Source of the DNA: Dickeya fangzhongdai
Lineage (GTDB): Bacteria; Pseudomonadota; Gammaproteobacteria; Enterobacterales; Enterobacteriaceae
Assembly: GCF_002812485.1 (NCBI RefSeq)
Contig: NZ_CP025003.1
Span: 1,550,001 to 1,614,000 of the forward strand
Length of the DNA stretch: 64,000 nucleotides
Direction of reading: 5' to 3'
Shown: in pieces, positions 28,815 to 38,709 of the stretch
Numbering within the stretch: the stretch's first letter is position 1
How the letters are laid out: each line of letters opens with the position of its first letter
Made by a program: the position numbers and the translations under genes
The notes under the pieces: generated by a model
Seen by the model: only the letters and a program-made list of their open reading frames with translations
Database searches by the model: none
What the model was told of the DNA's origin: nothing

Positions 28815-29846
28815 ATGCATCACCACTACACACACTATCTGCAACTGAAAGTTGAGCATCCGCGCAAGTACGCCCGGGATTTGGCCCGCATGATGGGGCT
28901 GAGCGAAGCGGCGCTGACGTCGCTGCGCGTCGGGCATGACGCTCGCCGCCTGTCCGGCGACATGCGCGCGCTGCTGGCCGGGCTGGAATCCGTCGGCGAA
29001 ACCAAGTCCATCACCCGCAATGAATATGCGGTGCATGAGCAGGTCGGGGCTTACCGCAACCAGCGCATCGGCGAACACGTCGGTCTGGTGCTCAACCCGC
29101 GCGGGCTGGACCTGCGCCTGTTTCCCGAGCAGTGGGATAGCGCGTTTGCGCTGACGGAACAGACCGCGCGCGGCGAGCGCCGCAGCATTCAGTTTTTTGA
29201 TCGCCACGGCGACGCGGTGCTCAAGGTCTATGCCACCGACAACACGGAACTGACCGTCTGGCAGGCGCTGATCGACAGCTTCACGCTGGCGGATAACCCG
29301 CCGCTGGCGCTGCAACCTGCGCCGGTCGACGCCCCGGCCGCGGCGCCGGACGCCGCGCTGCTGGAGCAGGAGTGGCGGGCGATGACCGACGTGCATCAGT
29401 TCTTCCCGTTGCTTAAGCGCCATAATGTCACGCGCCCGCAGGCGTTTCGCGCCGTCAGCGACGATCTGGCCTGCCAGGTGGACAATCAGGCGCTCGGCGC
29501 CTTACTGCATGCCGCCCAGCAGGCGGGCAACGAAATCATGATTTTTGTCGGCAACCGCGGCTGCGTGCAGATTTTCACCGGCGTAATTGAAAAAGTGACG
29601 CCGATGGAGAACTGGCTGAATGTGTTCAACCGTGACTTCACGCTGCATCTGGTCGAAGACGCCATCGCAGAGAGCTGGGTGACGCGTAAACCGACCAAAG
29701 ACGGCATTGTCACCAGCCTGGAACTGTTCGCCGCCGACGGCACGCCGATCGCCCAGCTATTCGGTCAGCGTTCGGAAGGGGAACCGGAGCAGGCGCGCTG
29801 GCGCGAGCAGGTGATGTCGCTGGTGACGCCGGAGGCTGCGGCATGA
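28815..29846 (+). CDS. hmuS: Haem-degrading/haem-trafficking protein HmuS/ChuS family
   Basis: A 343-residue cytoplasmic haem protein of the HemS/ChuS/HmuS family, which accepts haem after import and releases iron by degradation. It is a two-repeat protein: [17 protein letters not shown] at the N-terminus and the second half from about residue 190 ([26 protein letters not shown]). [17 protein letters not shown] and [14 protein letters not shown] are family hallmarks. The ATG at 28815 follows GAGGGAG; upstream in-frame codons lie in the Fur-box region. It overlaps hmuT as ATGA. Confidence 0.94.
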   Translation: MHHHYTHYLQLKVEHPRKYARDLARMMGLSEAALTSLRVGHDARRLSGDMRALLAGLESVGETKSITRNEYAVHEQVGAYRNQRIGEHVGLVLNPRGLDLRLFPEQWDSAFALTEQTARGERRSIQFFDRHGDAVLKVYATDNTELTVWQALIDSFTLADNPPLALQPAPVDAPAAAPDAALLEQEWRAMTDVHQFFPLLKRHNVTRPQAFRAVSDDLACQVDNQALGALLHAAQQAGNEIMIFVGNRGCVQIFTGVIEKVTPMENWLNVFNRDFTLHLVEDAIAESWVTRKPTKDGIVTSLELFAADGTPIAQLFGQRSEGEPEQARWREQVMSLVTPEAAA

Positions 29847-30658
29847 GAACGCTGTGTCTGATGTTGCTGTGGCTGCCGTTATCGCTGTTGGCTGCCGACC
29901 GGGTAGTGACGATTGGCGGCGATATCACGCAGATTGTGTTTGCGCTGCAGGCAGGCGACAAGGTGGTGGCGCGCGATAGCACCAGCCTGCACCCCGAGGC
30001 GGTGACATCACTGCCGAATGTCGGCTACATGCGCCAGCTAAACGCGGAAGGCATTCTGTCGATGCAACCGACGCTGGTGCTGGCGAGCGCGCTGGCGCAG
30101 CCGTCTACGGTGCTGGAACAGGTAGCCAGCCGGGGTGTGCGCGTGGTGACGGTGCCGGAGCCGCAAACGGTCGACGGCATCGGCGAAAAGATTCAGGCGA
30201 TCGCCGGTGCGCTGGGGGTGACGCCGCGCGGCGAAGCGCTGGCGCAACAGGTGAAACAGCAACTGGCGGCGATACCGTCGCAACCGGCGTCGGCCCGCAT
30301 GTTGTTCATTCTCAGTCATAGCGGCATGGGCGCAATGGCGGCCGGACAGGACACCGCGGCGGACGCCGCGTTCCGCGCCGCCGGATTGCAGAACGCGATG
30401 CAGGGTTTCAACCGCTATCAGCCGTTGTCGCAGGAGGGGGTGGTAGCGAGCCAGCCGGACTGGGTGGTGATCACCACCGATGGCGCGAAATCGCTGGGCG
30501 GCGGCGCGGCGGTGTGGAAATTGCCGGGACTGGCGCTGACGCCGGCAGGCAAGCACCAACGGTTACTGATTGTCGATGATATGGCGTTGCTGGGCTTTGG
30601 TCTGGATACGCCCGCGGCGCTGTTGCGCCTGCGTCAGGCGGTGGATGCGGCGAAGTGA
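29843..30658 (+). CDS. hmuT: Haem ABC transporter substrate-binding protein HmuT
   Basis: A 271-residue periplasmic binding protein. A signal peptide ([18 protein letters not shown], cleavage about residue 18) is followed by [51 protein letters not shown] and a helical-backbone fold typical of iron/haem binding proteins; the Tyr in [10 protein letters not shown] is the usual haem ligand. Translation is coupled to hmuS and to hmuU, whose GTG start overlaps the stop. Confidence 0.94.
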   Translation: MRTLCLMLLWLPLSLLAADRVVTIGGDITQIVFALQAGDKVVARDSTSLHPEAVTSLPNVGYMRQLNAEGILSMQPTLVLASALAQPSTVLEQVASRGVRVVTVPEPQTVDGIGEKIQAIAGALGVTPRGEALAQQVKQQLAAIPSQPASARMLFILSHSGMGAMAAGQDTAADAAFRAAGLQNAMQGFNRYQPLSQEGVVASQPDWVVITTDGAKSLGGGAAVWKLPGLALTPAGKHQRLLIVDDMALLGFGLDTPAALLRLRQAVDAAK

Positions 30659-31644
30659 GCCTGCCTCCGCGTTTGACGCTGCTGGCGATGGCGGGCGCGC
30701 TGGCGCTGCTGGCGTTAATCGCCGCCGGTAGCGGTGCGATGCCGGTGTCATTGACGCAGTTGATGACCCGTCCGATCGACAGCATGGCGTGGCAGGTATG
30801 GCTGTATATTCGCCTGCCGCGAGTGGTGCTGGCGTTGCTGGTGGGGATGGCGCTGGCATTGTCCGGCGCCGGGATGCAGGGGCTGTTTCGCAATCCGCTG
30901 GCGGACCCGGTATTGCTGGGGGTCAGCAGCGGGGCGGCCGTCGGCGTGGCGCTGGCGATACTGTTTCCGCTGGCGTTGCCGACGCTGCTGGCGCTGTACC
31001 TGCCGTTGCTGGCCGCCTTTGTCGGCAGTTTGCTGATCATGCTGCTGCTGTTCTCCCTCAGCCTGTCGGGGGATCGATCCCTGTCGCGTCTGTTGCTGGT
31101 GGGCATTGCCATCAACGCCATCGGCAGCGCCGCCACCGGCCTGCTGGCGTGGATCAGCAACGATCAGCAACTGCGCCAGCTGTCGCTGTGGGGCATGGGC
31201 AGTATGGGGCAGGCGCAGTGGGTAACGGTGGCGGCGGTGGCGTCGCTGGTGGTGCCGTGCGTGTGGTGGCTGCAAAGGCTGGCGTCGCCGCTCAATCTGC
31301 TGCAACTGGGCGACGAGGAAGCGCATTACCTTGGGGTGGATGTGCGCCGCACCCGGCGCCGGGTAGTGATTTTGTGCGCGGTGCTGGTGGCGGCGGCGGT
31401 GTCGGTCAGCGGCGTCATCGCTTTTGTCGGCCTGATCACGCCGCACCTGATGCGGCTGCTGCTGGGTGCGGATCACCGCTGGTTGTTGCCGGGCGCGACG
31501 CTGGGCGGGGCGTTGCTGCTGTTGCTGGCGGATACGCTGGCCCGCACGCTGGTGGTGCCGGCGGAAATGCCGGTGGGGTTGCTGACCTGTCTGATCGGCG
31601 GCCCGTGGTTTTTGTGGTTGATTCTAAGGCGACAACATGGCTGA
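30655..31644 (+). CDS. hmuU: Haem ABC transporter permease HmuU
   Basis: A 329-residue inner-membrane permease of the FecCD/BtuC family with about ten transmembrane helices. [27 protein letters not shown] near residues 66-92 and [27 protein letters not shown] near 257-283 are family signatures. The GTG start at 30655 overlaps the hmuT stop (GTGA); the ORF end overlaps hmuV by 8 bases. Confidence 0.95.
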   Translation: MSLPPRLTLLAMAGALALLALIAAGSGAMPVSLTQLMTRPIDSMAWQVWLYIRLPRVVLALLVGMALALSGAGMQGLFRNPLADPVLLGVSSGAAVGVALAILFPLALPTLLALYLPLLAAFVGSLLIMLLLFSLSLSGDRSLSRLLLVGIAINAIGSAATGLLAWISNDQQLRQLSLWGMGSMGQAQWVTVAAVASLVVPCVWWLQRLASPLNLLQLGDEEAHYLGVDVRRTRRRVVILCAVLVAAAVSVSGVIAFVGLITPHLMRLLLGADHRWLLPGATLGGALLLLLADTLARTLVVPAEMPVGLLTCLIGGPWFLWLILRRQHG

Positions 31645-32431
31645 ACCGAGTTTTGCGCCACTGGCGGCGAGTCAGTTGCGCTATCAGGTCGCCGGCGGTC
31701 GGACCCTGATTGACGATGTGTCGTTGACGCTGGCTCAGGGCGAACTGGTGGCGTTGATCGGGCCGAACGGCGCGGGTAAATCCACCCTGTTGCGGCTGCT
31801 GACCGGTTATCTGACCCCGCAGCGGGGAGAATGCCGGCTTGATGGCCGGGCGTTGGCTAACTGGTCGCCGGGCGCGCTGGCGCGCCAGCGGGCGGTGATG
31901 CGTCAGGACAATACGCTGACCGCGTCGTTCCGCGTGGAAGAGGTGGTGGCGATGGGGCGAACCCCCTGGCGCGATACGCCGGAGCCGGACGTGGTGTCCG
32001 CGGTGCTGGCGCTGACCGGTTGCGGGCACCTGCGGCAGCGGTTGTATCCGCAATTGTCCGGCGGCGAGCAGCAACGTGTCCGGCTGGCGCAGGCGCTGGC
32101 CCAGCTCTGGCAGGGCGACGGCCCGCAAGGCTGGCTGTTTCTGGACGAGCCCACCTCGGCGCTGGATTTGTTCTATCAGCAACGGCTGTTGCGATTGCTG
32201 AAATCGCTGACTGAAGACGGGAAACTGGCGGTGTGCTGCGTATTGCACGATCTCAATCTGGCGTCGCTATGGGCCGACCGGGTGGTGGTGATGCAGGGCG
32301 GGCGCAAGGTGGAGGAAGGCGCGCCGACGCAGGTGCTGACCGAGGCAGCGATTCAGCGCTGGTATCAGGCGGAGGTGTTGGTCAGCCCGCACGGCGACAC
32401 CGGTATGCCGCAGGTGGCGTTGCGCCGTTAA
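31637..32431 (+). CDS. hmuV: Haem ABC transporter ATP-binding protein HmuV
   Basis: The ATPase of the haem importer, 264 residues. Walker A is GPNGAGKST (residues 38-46), the signature is LSGGEQQRVRLAQAL, and Walker B is GWLFLDEPTSALD; the H-loop His is in VLHDLNLASLWADR. It should sit on the cytoplasmic face of HmuU as a homodimer. Confidence 0.95.
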   Translation: MAEPSFAPLAASQLRYQVAGGRTLIDDVSLTLAQGELVALIGPNGAGKSTLLRLLTGYLTPQRGECRLDGRALANWSPGALARQRAVMRQDNTLTASFRVEEVVAMGRTPWRDTPEPDVVSAVLALTGCGHLRQRLYPQLSGGEQQRVRLAQALAQLWQGDGPQGWLFLDEPTSALDLFYQQRLLRLLKSLTEDGKLAVCCVLHDLNLASLWADRVVVMQGGRKVEEGAPTQVLTEAAIQRWYQAEVLVSPHGDTGMPQVALRR

Positions 32432-32466
32432 CGACGCGCGGGGCGCGCCGATGAAGAAAAAAGTTC

Positions 32467-32485
32467 GATAATTATAATAACAACG
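32467..32485. promoter_or_regulatory. Possible Fur box upstream of hmuR
   Basis: GATAATTATAATAAC and the next four bases match 13 of 19 positions of the Fur consensus by eye. It lies 152 bases before the receptor ATG, next to a 67-bp palindrome. A second promoter for the receptor gene is plausible. Confidence 0.45.
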
Positions 32486-32488
32486 ATC

Positions 32489-32555
32489 GTACCCGAGGGG
32501 TTTCAGGTTGCAGGCAGGCGGCTGATGCGCCGGCAACGTGAAACATGACGGGTAT
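32489..32555. repeat. 67-bp palindromic repeat, ERIC-like ends
   Basis: Inverted ends TACCCGAGGGGTTTCAGGTTGC and, on the other strand, TACCCGTCATGTTTCACGTTGC, around GGCGGCTGATGCGCC. It has the TACCCGTCAT and GTTGC end pattern of ERIC but lacks the ERIC core. It is either a deleted ERIC copy or a separate miniature family. Confidence 0.65.
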
Positions 32556-32636
32556 TCCAACCGTAACGGGTTGAAATGATACTGTTTGGCAATCCCTGAG
32601 CAAGAAGATAATGACATCCACTATTGAGGTTGCAGT

Positions 32637-35102
32637 ATGTTCTTGCACAACAAAGAAAAGCATCGCACCGGGTTAAACCGGATCATTTTGACCGGCGTAT
32701 TGACCGGTCTTGCCTGCCCAACGCTGGCGGCGGACGCGAACACAGCGACATCATCGACGACGACGCCATCGACCACCACGACGCCATCGACCACCACGAC
32801 GCCATCGACCACGACGGACAGTGGGACGAAAAAAGCCGTGTCGGCGGACAAAACCGCCGCTGGTGGGTCCGGCGATCAGATGACGGTGATGTCGCCGCGC
32901 GTCACCAAACCGGGCACCACCATCACCATGACCGACAGCGACATGCAAAAGAACGGAGGCAACGACTTTGGTTCTATCATGCGCTATCAGCCGCTGGTGA
33001 GCGCCACCGGCGTCAGCGGCGGTTCCGGCGCCGGTAAAAGCGGGTTTGATCGCGGCGGGTACACCGGTTACAACATCCGCGGTCTGGAGAGCAACCGGGT
33101 GGCGATCGATGTAGACGGCATCCCGTTGCCCAACGCCACCGGCCGCAGTTACGCCGGGCGTCCCGGTCTTAACACCTTCGGCATCGGCCGTGATTACATC
33201 GACCCGTACATGTACGGCCTGGTGAGCATCGACGCGGGTGCGACGCCGATCGAGCGCGCCAATAACGCCATCGGCGGCGCAGTGTCGTTCCGCCCCAAAT
33301 CGCCCGATCAGTATTTATCCGCGCAGAAAGACCACTATGTCGGTTATCAGAGCGACTACGACTCCGCCAGCCGTAGCTGGCACAACGGCGTCACCGTCGC
33401 CGGCGGCGATCAGACCCTGCGCGGCATTGCGGTGATCAGCCGTCGTGATGGTCAGGAAACCCGCACCAACAGCGACCAGTTGTCCGCCTATCCGCTCAAC
33501 TGGCACTCGACGGCGGTGATGACTTCCGCCATCTGGCAGCCTAACGATCAGCACCGTTTTACCGGGACGCTCGACTACTACAGCAAGACGTCTCACACCC
33601 ACTACGACGGCTGGAATAACTTTGGCAGCAGCATCGTCGGCACCTCGCAGCAGGACAGCGACAGCGAGCGCTGGAGCGGCAGCCTGCGCCACAACTGGAC
33701 CTCCGCCACCAACACCGGCTGGGTGGATGCGGTGGATTCCCGCATCTACGCCCAGCGTTCCACCGCGAAAGACGACACCGACCTGCCGCTGGACGACGGC
33801 AGCATGCAGAAAGTCAACTCCGACTACAACGTCAGAACCTACGGCATCGAAACCAGCCTGCTGAAATCCGTCGGCATGCACCAGTTCACCTGGGGCTTCA
33901 ACGCCCAACAGTCCGATACCGAACGCCCGTTCCATCAGTCGCCGGCTCAGACCGGGGCCAATGTCATCATGCAGCCGGAAGCGGATAGCCGCAGCTACAG
34001 TCTGGGCGGCTTTGTGCAGGATAAAATGGAGGTTGAACTGGCCGGCAGGACGCTGGCGATCACCCCTGGGGTGCGGGTGGCGCACCAGAGCACCAAGTCA
34101 CGCAACCTGTCCAGCCTGAGCGCGGGCAGCAGCGCGATCACCACGAACGATGTACAGTCGCTGTACGGCAAGACCACCCGCGATACCGAAGTGCTGCCGT
34201 CGCTCAGTTTGCAGTATGAACTGACGCCGCGCCTGAGCACCTACCTGCAGTATCGCCGCGGCGCCCAGTTCCCGGACGCCAGCCAGCTGTACGGCTCCTG
34301 GAGTCTGGGCTCCAGCTATGCCGGCCGTGCGCAGTACGCGCTGATCGGCAACAGCAATCTGGAAACCGAAACCAGCAACAACTATGAGTGGGGTCTGAAA
34401 GGCGACATGACCGACGGGGTGACCTTCCGCACCGCCGTGTTCTACAACGACTACAAGAACTTTATCGCCAACACCCGCTATACCCGTGCGGCTAATCCGG
34501 AAAAGTTCACCAACGTACCGTCGAATATCTATACCGCATACCAGATGGAAAACCGCGACAAGGCTTATATCTACGGCGCGGAATTCAGCAGCCGCGTGCA
34601 GTGGGGCACCTGGTTTGACGCGCTCGGCGGGTTCAGCACCACGATGGCGATCGGCTATAACGAAGGTAAATCGAAATCCCGCTATCTGGGCGACAAATAC
34701 GTCGACCTCGACAGCGTAGCGCCGGTGAAAGCGGTGGTGGGACTGGCCTGGGACGAAGCGAACAACCGCTACGGCGCGGCCATCACGTCGACGTTCCAGA
34801 AAGGTAAGCGCGCCACCGCCAACAACCGTCAGGGGTACAACAATACCGGCGCGGCGCTGACCGATTCGACCACCCAGTATATGCGCGTGCCGGGGTACGG
34901 ACTGGTGGACCTGACCGCCTACTGGCGCGTGCTGCCGACTGTGCGGCTGAGCGGCGGCGTTTATAACCTGACCGACCGTAAATACTGGGACTACCTGAGC
35001 AGCCGTCAACTGACGCAGAGCACCGCTCAGGATGGCTACAACCGCGAACTGGCCGTGATGCCGGGCCGCACCTTCCAACTGGGCGTCAATGTCGATTTCT
35101 GA
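32637..35102 (+). CDS. hmuR: TonB-dependent haem/haemoglobin receptor
   Basis: An 821-residue outer-membrane receptor. It has a signal peptide to about residue 31 (LACPTLA-AD), a Thr/Pro/Ser-rich linker with repeated TTTPST, then DQMTVMSPRVT as the TonB-box/plug entry, a plug domain (VSGGSGAGKSGFDRGGYTGYNIRGLESNRVAIDVDGIPLP) and a barrel closing with ELAVMPGRTFQLGVNVDF (terminal Phe). LTDRKYWDY is the usual late-barrel motif. With hmuSTUV it forms a complete haem uptake route; the haem ligand is inferred from context and the haemoglobin/transferrin-type receptor pattern. Confidence 0.92.
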   Translation: MFLHNKEKHRTGLNRIILTGVLTGLACPTLAADANTATSSTTTPSTTTTPSTTTTPSTTTDSGTKKAVSADKTAAGGSGDQMTVMSPRVTKPGTTITMTDSDMQKNGGNDFGSIMRYQPLVSATGVSGGSGAGKSGFDRGGYTGYNIRGLESNRVAIDVDGIPLPNATGRSYAGRPGLNTFGIGRDYIDPYMYGLVSIDAGATPIERANNAIGGAVSFRPKSPDQYLSAQKDHYVGYQSDYDSASRSWHNGVTVAGGDQTLRGIAVISRRDGQETRTNSDQLSAYPLNWHSTAVMTSAIWQPNDQHRFTGTLDYYSKTSHTHYDGWNNFGSSIVGTSQQDSDSERWSGSLRHNWTSATNTGWVDAVDSRIYAQRSTAKDDTDLPLDDGSMQKVNSDYNVRTYGIETSLLKSVGMHQFTWGFNAQQSDTERPFHQSPAQTGANVIMQPEADSRSYSLGGFVQDKMEVELAGRTLAITPGVRVAHQSTKSRNLSSLSAGSSAITTNDVQSLYGKTTRDTEVLPSLSLQYELTPRLSTYLQYRRGAQFPDASQLYGSWSLGSSYAGRAQYALIGNSNLETETSNNYEWGLKGDMTDGVTFRTAVFYNDYKNFIANTRYTRAANPEKFTNVPSNIYTAYQMENRDKAYIYGAEFSSRVQWGTWFDALGGFSTTMAIGYNEGKSKSRYLGDKYVDLDSVAPVKAVVGLAWDEANNRYGAAITSTFQKGKRATANNRQGYNNTGAALTDSTTQYMRVPGYGLVDLTAYWRVLPTVRLSGGVYNLTDRKYWDYLSSRQLTQSTAQDGYNRELAVMPGRTFQLGVNVDF
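32763..32813. repeat. 18-bp tandem repeat in the receptor gene
   Basis: Two full 18-bp units (32763-32780 and 32781-32798) and most of a third, encoding the Thr/Pro-rich linker after the signal peptide. The unit is a multiple of three, so copy-number change would alter linker length but not frame. Confidence 0.85.
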
Positions 35103-35124
35103 TCGTCGCTGAGCCTTTCCAACG

Positions 35125-35153
35125 GTCTCCTGCCGGTCGGCAGGAGACTGTTT
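35125..35153 (+). terminator. Terminator after hmuR
   Basis: A perfect 10-bp stem GTCTCCTGCC (35125-35134) and GGCAGGAGAC (35139-35148) with loop GGTC, followed by TGTTT. It lies 22 bases after the stop. Confidence 0.8.
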
Positions 35154-35280
35154 CCCCGTCCTGACCGCCTATCCCATATCCCTGCGGCGTTTGCTATTCC
35201 TTCTGGATTAAAATGCTGTTTTAATTTATTGGACGAATGGGTTTATACGTAGAACATCACGAAATCATCAGGGATAAAAT

Positions 35281-36423
35281 ATGGCAAAACACACGAAACT
35301 CACCACATGGGGCGGTATGGCGGCGTTGCTGGCGGCCAGTTTGTGGCCGCTGGCGTCATCGGCCGTGACCGCGGTATACGTGTCGGCGGCGGGAGACGGG
35401 GAAATCCGCTCTTATACCTTGAATACCAAAAACGGCCAGTTGACCGCCATTGGTACGGTGGCCGCTGGCGCGCAAGTCATGCCGATGGCGCTCAGTCCGG
35501 ACCAGCGCCATCTGTACGCCGCGGTGCGCAGCAAACCGTACACGCTGGCCGGTTACGCCATCGACCGGAAGACCGGCGCGTTGAGCCCGGCCGGAACGGC
35601 GCCGCTGCCCGACAGCATGGCGTACATTTCTACCGATCGCACCGGACGCTGGCTGCTCAGCGCCTCCTACGGCGGCAACAAGGTGGCGGTCAGCCCGATT
35701 GCGGCAGACGGTCGCGTGAGCGCCGAGGCGGTGCAGGTCGTGCCTACCGGGAAGAATGCGCACAGCATCATCGCCGATAGCCAGAACCGGTTTGTGCTGG
35801 CCAGCAATCTGGGCAGCGACCAGCTGTTGCAGTTCCGCTTTAATGCCAAAACCGGACAGCTGACCCCGAATACGCCGGCTGAACTGGCGTTATCGGCGGG
35901 CAATGGACCGCGTCATCTGGTTTGGGCGCCGGATCACCGCACCCTGTACGTCAGTAATGAGCTGTCCGGTAAAGTGGCGCGGCTGACGCTGAACAAAACC
36001 ACCGGTCGGCTGACGTTGCGGGATTACACCGATGCCCTCCCGGCGGACGCGGGAATGCAACCCGGCACGGTCGACCCTAAAGCGCCGGGCATCGATAACC
36101 GCCCGAAAATCTGGAGCGCGGATCTGCGGCTAACGCCAAACGGCCGTTTCCTGTATGTTTCCGAACGCACCAGCAGCACCGTCAGCCTGTTGCGGGTTAC
36201 GCCCAAGAGTGGTCAATTGCGTTATGTGGCGCGCTATCCTACCGAAACCCAGCCGCGCGGTATTCAGATCGATCCCAGCGGCCGCTACCTGATCGCCAGC
36301 GGTGAAAAATCCGATCAGTTGTCGGTGTATCGCATCAATCAAACCAGCGGCGAATTGACGCTGACCGGCCGTTTCCCGACCGGTAAAGGCGCTAACTGGA
36401 TTGAGATCGTCACGCTGCCTTAA
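35281..36423 (+). CDS. Exported seven-bladed beta-propeller, lactonase family
   Basis: A 380-residue protein with a signal peptide (LAASLWPLASSAV, cleavage near residue 29) and repeated propeller blades (AVYVSAAGDGEIRSYTLNTKNGQLT, LAGYAIDRKTGALSPAGT, LLQFRFNAKTGQLT, VYRINQTSGELTLTGRFPTG). It belongs to the lactonase/Pgl-like family (PF10282 type). The cytoplasmic 6-phosphogluconolactonase has no signal peptide, so this periplasmic form probably has another substrate. AGGGA precedes the ATG. It has its own 5' region after the hmuR terminator. Confidence 0.85.
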   Translation: MAKHTKLTTWGGMAALLAASLWPLASSAVTAVYVSAAGDGEIRSYTLNTKNGQLTAIGTVAAGAQVMPMALSPDQRHLYAAVRSKPYTLAGYAIDRKTGALSPAGTAPLPDSMAYISTDRTGRWLLSASYGGNKVAVSPIAADGRVSAEAVQVVPTGKNAHSIIADSQNRFVLASNLGSDQLLQFRFNAKTGQLTPNTPAELALSAGNGPRHLVWAPDHRTLYVSNELSGKVARLTLNKTTGRLTLRDYTDALPADAGMQPGTVDPKAPGIDNRPKIWSADLRLTPNGRFLYVSERTSSTVSLLRVTPKSGQLRYVARYPTETQPRGIQIDPSGRYLIASGEKSDQLSVYRINQTSGELTLTGRFPTGKGANWIEIVTLP

Positions 36424-36472
36424 GTAAGACAGAGTAGCGCCGGTGTGCGGTAAAACGCGGTTAGTGCATGAA

Positions 36473-36493
36473 CCCCGCCCTGAGCGGGCGGGG
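36473..36493. terminator. GC hairpin between convergent lactonase-like and dps genes
   Basis: CCCCGCCC (36473-36480) pairs with GGGCGGGG (36486-36493) around TGAGC. No T tract on either side, but the position between two converging genes suggests shared termination. Confidence 0.6.
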
Positions 36494-36517
36494 TGGTGAT
36501 GAGGTGTCAGGCCGGGG

Positions 36518-37003
36518 TTATTTCAGGTAGGCGTTGAACATCCAGATCTGTTTTTCCTGCTCTTTGATGTAATCGGTCATCAGCGACGCGGTGCCTTCAT
36601 CGCTGGCTTCCGCCGCCAGCGGCAGGATTTCCCGCTGCTGTTGCAGCAGCACGGCATAACCGGCCAGCAACCCTGCCAGCGTTTTTTTGCCGTCGGTGGC
36701 GTTGACGTCTTCTTTGATGTCCGCCACTTTCAGGTAGTCGCTGTAGGCATGCAGCGGTTGGGCGCCCAGCGCCAGAATACGTTCCGCCAGTTCGTCGATT
36801 TTCAACAGCAGTTCGTTGTAGATTTCCTCAAACTTGGCGTGAAGTTCGAAAAACGCCGCACCGGAAATGTTCCAGTGATAACCGCGCACATTCATGTAAA
36901 GAATCTGGTAGTTGGCCAGCAAGGTGTTCAGTTTGGCGGCAATCTTTTCAGACTGCTGCACATCCAGTCCAATCGGGCTCTTTTTCTTTTTACTGCCTGA
37001 CAT
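36518..37003 (-). CDS. dps: Dps-family DNA-binding ferritin-like protein
   Basis: A 161-residue member of the Dps/miniferritin family. It protects DNA and stores iron oxidised by peroxide. The Lys-rich N-terminus (SGSKKKKSP) could bind DNA; MNVRGYHWNISGAAFFELHAKFEEIYNELLLKIDELAERI carries the intersubunit ferroxidase His, Asp and Glu residues. The ATG at 37003 follows GGAGAG on the - strand. Confidence 0.93.
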   Translation of the reverse strand: MSGSKKKKSPIGLDVQQSEKIAAKLNTLLANYQILYMNVRGYHWNISGAAFFELHAKFEEIYNELLLKIDELAERILALGAQPLHAYSDYLKVADIKEDVNATDGKKTLAGLLAGYAVLLQQQREILPLAAEASDEGTASLMTDYIKEQEKQIWMFNAYLK

Positions 37004-37238
37004 ATAACGCTCTCCTTTCTGTCAATCGCGTGTTGGTTCGCCATGAACATCAGTCCGGCATGTGCTCTCTTGCCGGGCAACGTGACGGCTTTTTCATCAT
37101 AGACCAGAAATCCCGGTCCCATCTTCGCCGGGCGGGGGTGGTGAACCAGTTATAAAGCGATTCTGTGAATAAACGTTTGCGGCGTATCAACATTTCGGGT
37201 CGGTACGCCGTGCGATTAGCGGACGGCGCGAGGCGGCA

Positions 37239-38132
37239 TCAGGGCAGGCGTTCAAGAAACTCGCCGACCACCGCCATGCAGGCGGCGCGCTCTTCTACGT
37301 GCGGCATGTGGCTGGAGTGCCGGAAGATCACCCATTCGCTGTGGCGGATGTGGTCGGCGAAGGGCTGCACCACCTCGGGGGCCGCTTCGTCGTACTCGCC
37401 GGAAATCAGCAATGTCGGCACGCTGATGGCATGCAGACGGTCGATGATGCTCCAGTCCTTCATGGAACCGATCACGTGGAACTCGGTCGGCCCGTTCATG
37501 GCGTGGTAGACGGTTGGATCGTCGTCCATCGCGGCAAAGGTGCGTTTCACCTCGTCCGGCCAGGGATCGAGCCGGCAAACATGGCGCTGGTAAAACACCT
37601 GGCTGGCGGCGCGATAGGCATCGCTGTTTAGCGTGCCGACCTGTTCGTGAGCCAGCAACGTGGCCTGCACCGTCGGCGGTAGGGCAGCGCGCAGTCGGGC
37701 GGCGGCGGACAGCCACAATGCCATAGAGGCGGGCGAGTTTGCGATCACCAGCCCCTGCAACCCAGCCGGTTGCCGCACGGCATGTTCCGCCGCCAGCATG
37801 CCGCCCCACGATTGCCCCAGCAAGGCATAGCGCTGCGCGATGCCAAGGTGGCGCAGCAGGTTGTCGAGTTCATCCAGAAACAGCGATACCTGCCAGAACC
37901 CGGCCGGTTTGTCGCGCAAATGGGTGGAACGGCCGTTGCCTGTCTGATCGTAATGGATCACCGCCCGGCCGGTTTGGGCGAGGTCGCGAAACGCGTCCAC
38001 ATAGTCGTGGGTGCAACCGGGGCCGCCGTGCGCCACCACCAGCGGCGTCAGCGGCGAGGCGAGATCGCCACAGACCCGGTACCAGGTCTGGTACTCGCGA
38101 AAAGGGGCATACCCCTCACAGACGTTATACAT
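37239..38132 (-). CDS. pip: Proline iminopeptidase-family alpha/beta hydrolase (peptidase S33)
   Basis: A 297-residue serine hydrolase with no signal peptide. It has the oxyanion motif HGGPG at residues 35-39, [10 protein letters not shown], the nucleophile elbow GQSWGG with Ser108, an acidic residue in SGEYDEAAP and the His in SHMPHVEE. The family removes N-terminal proline or related residues from peptides. The ATG at 38132 is chosen over 38150 because AAGG lies 9 bases upstream. It is neighbour to a LuxR solo and a peptide ABC transporter, matching known pip loci. The substrate is not proven. Confidence 0.9.
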   Translation of the reverse strand: MYNVCEGYAPFREYQTWYRVCGDLASPLTPLVVAHGGPGCTHDYVDAFRDLAQTGRAVIHYDQTGNGRSTHLRDKPAGFWQVSLFLDELDNLLRHLGIAQRYALLGQSWGGMLAAEHAVRQPAGLQGLVIANSPASMALWLSAAARLRAALPPTVQATLLAHEQVGTLNSDAYRAASQVFYQRHVCRLDPWPDEVKRTFAAMDDDPTVYHAMNGPTEFHVIGSMKDWSIIDRLHAISVPTLLISGEYDEAAPEVVQPFADHIRHSEWVIFRHSSHMPHVEERAACMAVVGEFLERLP

Positions 38133-38344
38133 AACGCATACCTTTTTCATGATGGACAGGCACACGCTACCGCCGGCGCGTTGCGGTGAATAGCTAGCAA
38201 AAATACGAGGTTGTACCGTGACGGCAGAACGCGTCTGAATAACGAGGATTTATCGAGAGGCAATTATATGTATTTCTCTGCTAATCGAAAATACGTTGTC
38301 TTTCATCAATGCTTTTATTATTTACCCATTGAGGGTTATAGGTT

Positions 38345-38471
38345 TATACCCGTCATACTTCAAGTTGCAGGTGTGTTGGCTGCGTTCATTCACCCGAATC
38401 ACTTACCTGAGTAAGCTCATCGGGATTCACTCACTTGCCGCCTTCCTGCAACTCGAATTATTTTGGGTATA
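38345..38471. repeat. ERIC element (127 bp), inverted
   Basis: Begins TATACCCGTCATACTTC and ends TTATTTTGGGTATA. The core is slightly diverged (TTCACCCGAATCACTTACCT). It is 104 bases from a second copy. Confidence 0.93.
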
Positions 38472-38575
38472 TATCCATATATTTTTCCACTCTGATAGAT
38501 TGTATTATTCATGCCGATTTATTTATCCAGATATTGTCAGGTTTTATATTTATTCTAATGATATTAATGGTATTT

Positions 38576-38702
38576 TATACCTGTCATACTTCAAGTTGCA
38601 GGTGCGTTGGCTGCCCTCGCTCACCCCAGTCACTTACTTATGTAAGCTCCTGGGGATTCACTCGGTTGCCGCCTTCCCGCAACTCGAATTATTTTGGGTA
38701 TA
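38576..38702. repeat. ERIC element (127 bp), inverted
   Basis: Begins TATACCTGTCATACTTC and ends TTATTTTGGGTATA, with the standard core (CTCACCCCAGTCACTTACTT). It ends 7 bases before the ATG of the next gene. Apart from these two ERIC copies, 38133-38709 shows no convincing gene; a short frame from 38268 is read through the first ERIC and is probably not real. Confidence 0.95.
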
Positions 38703-38709
38703 GATAATC

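Noticed and set aside
35281..36423. Calling this gene the pentose-phosphate enzyme Pgl because gnd is in the window
   Set aside because: It carries a signal peptide and is 20 kb away from gnd, so a cytoplasmic 6-phosphogluconolactonase role is unlikely.
38211..38414. Short + strand open frame starting after GAGAGGC
   Set aside because: Its second half is read through an ERIC element, so it is not a normal protein.
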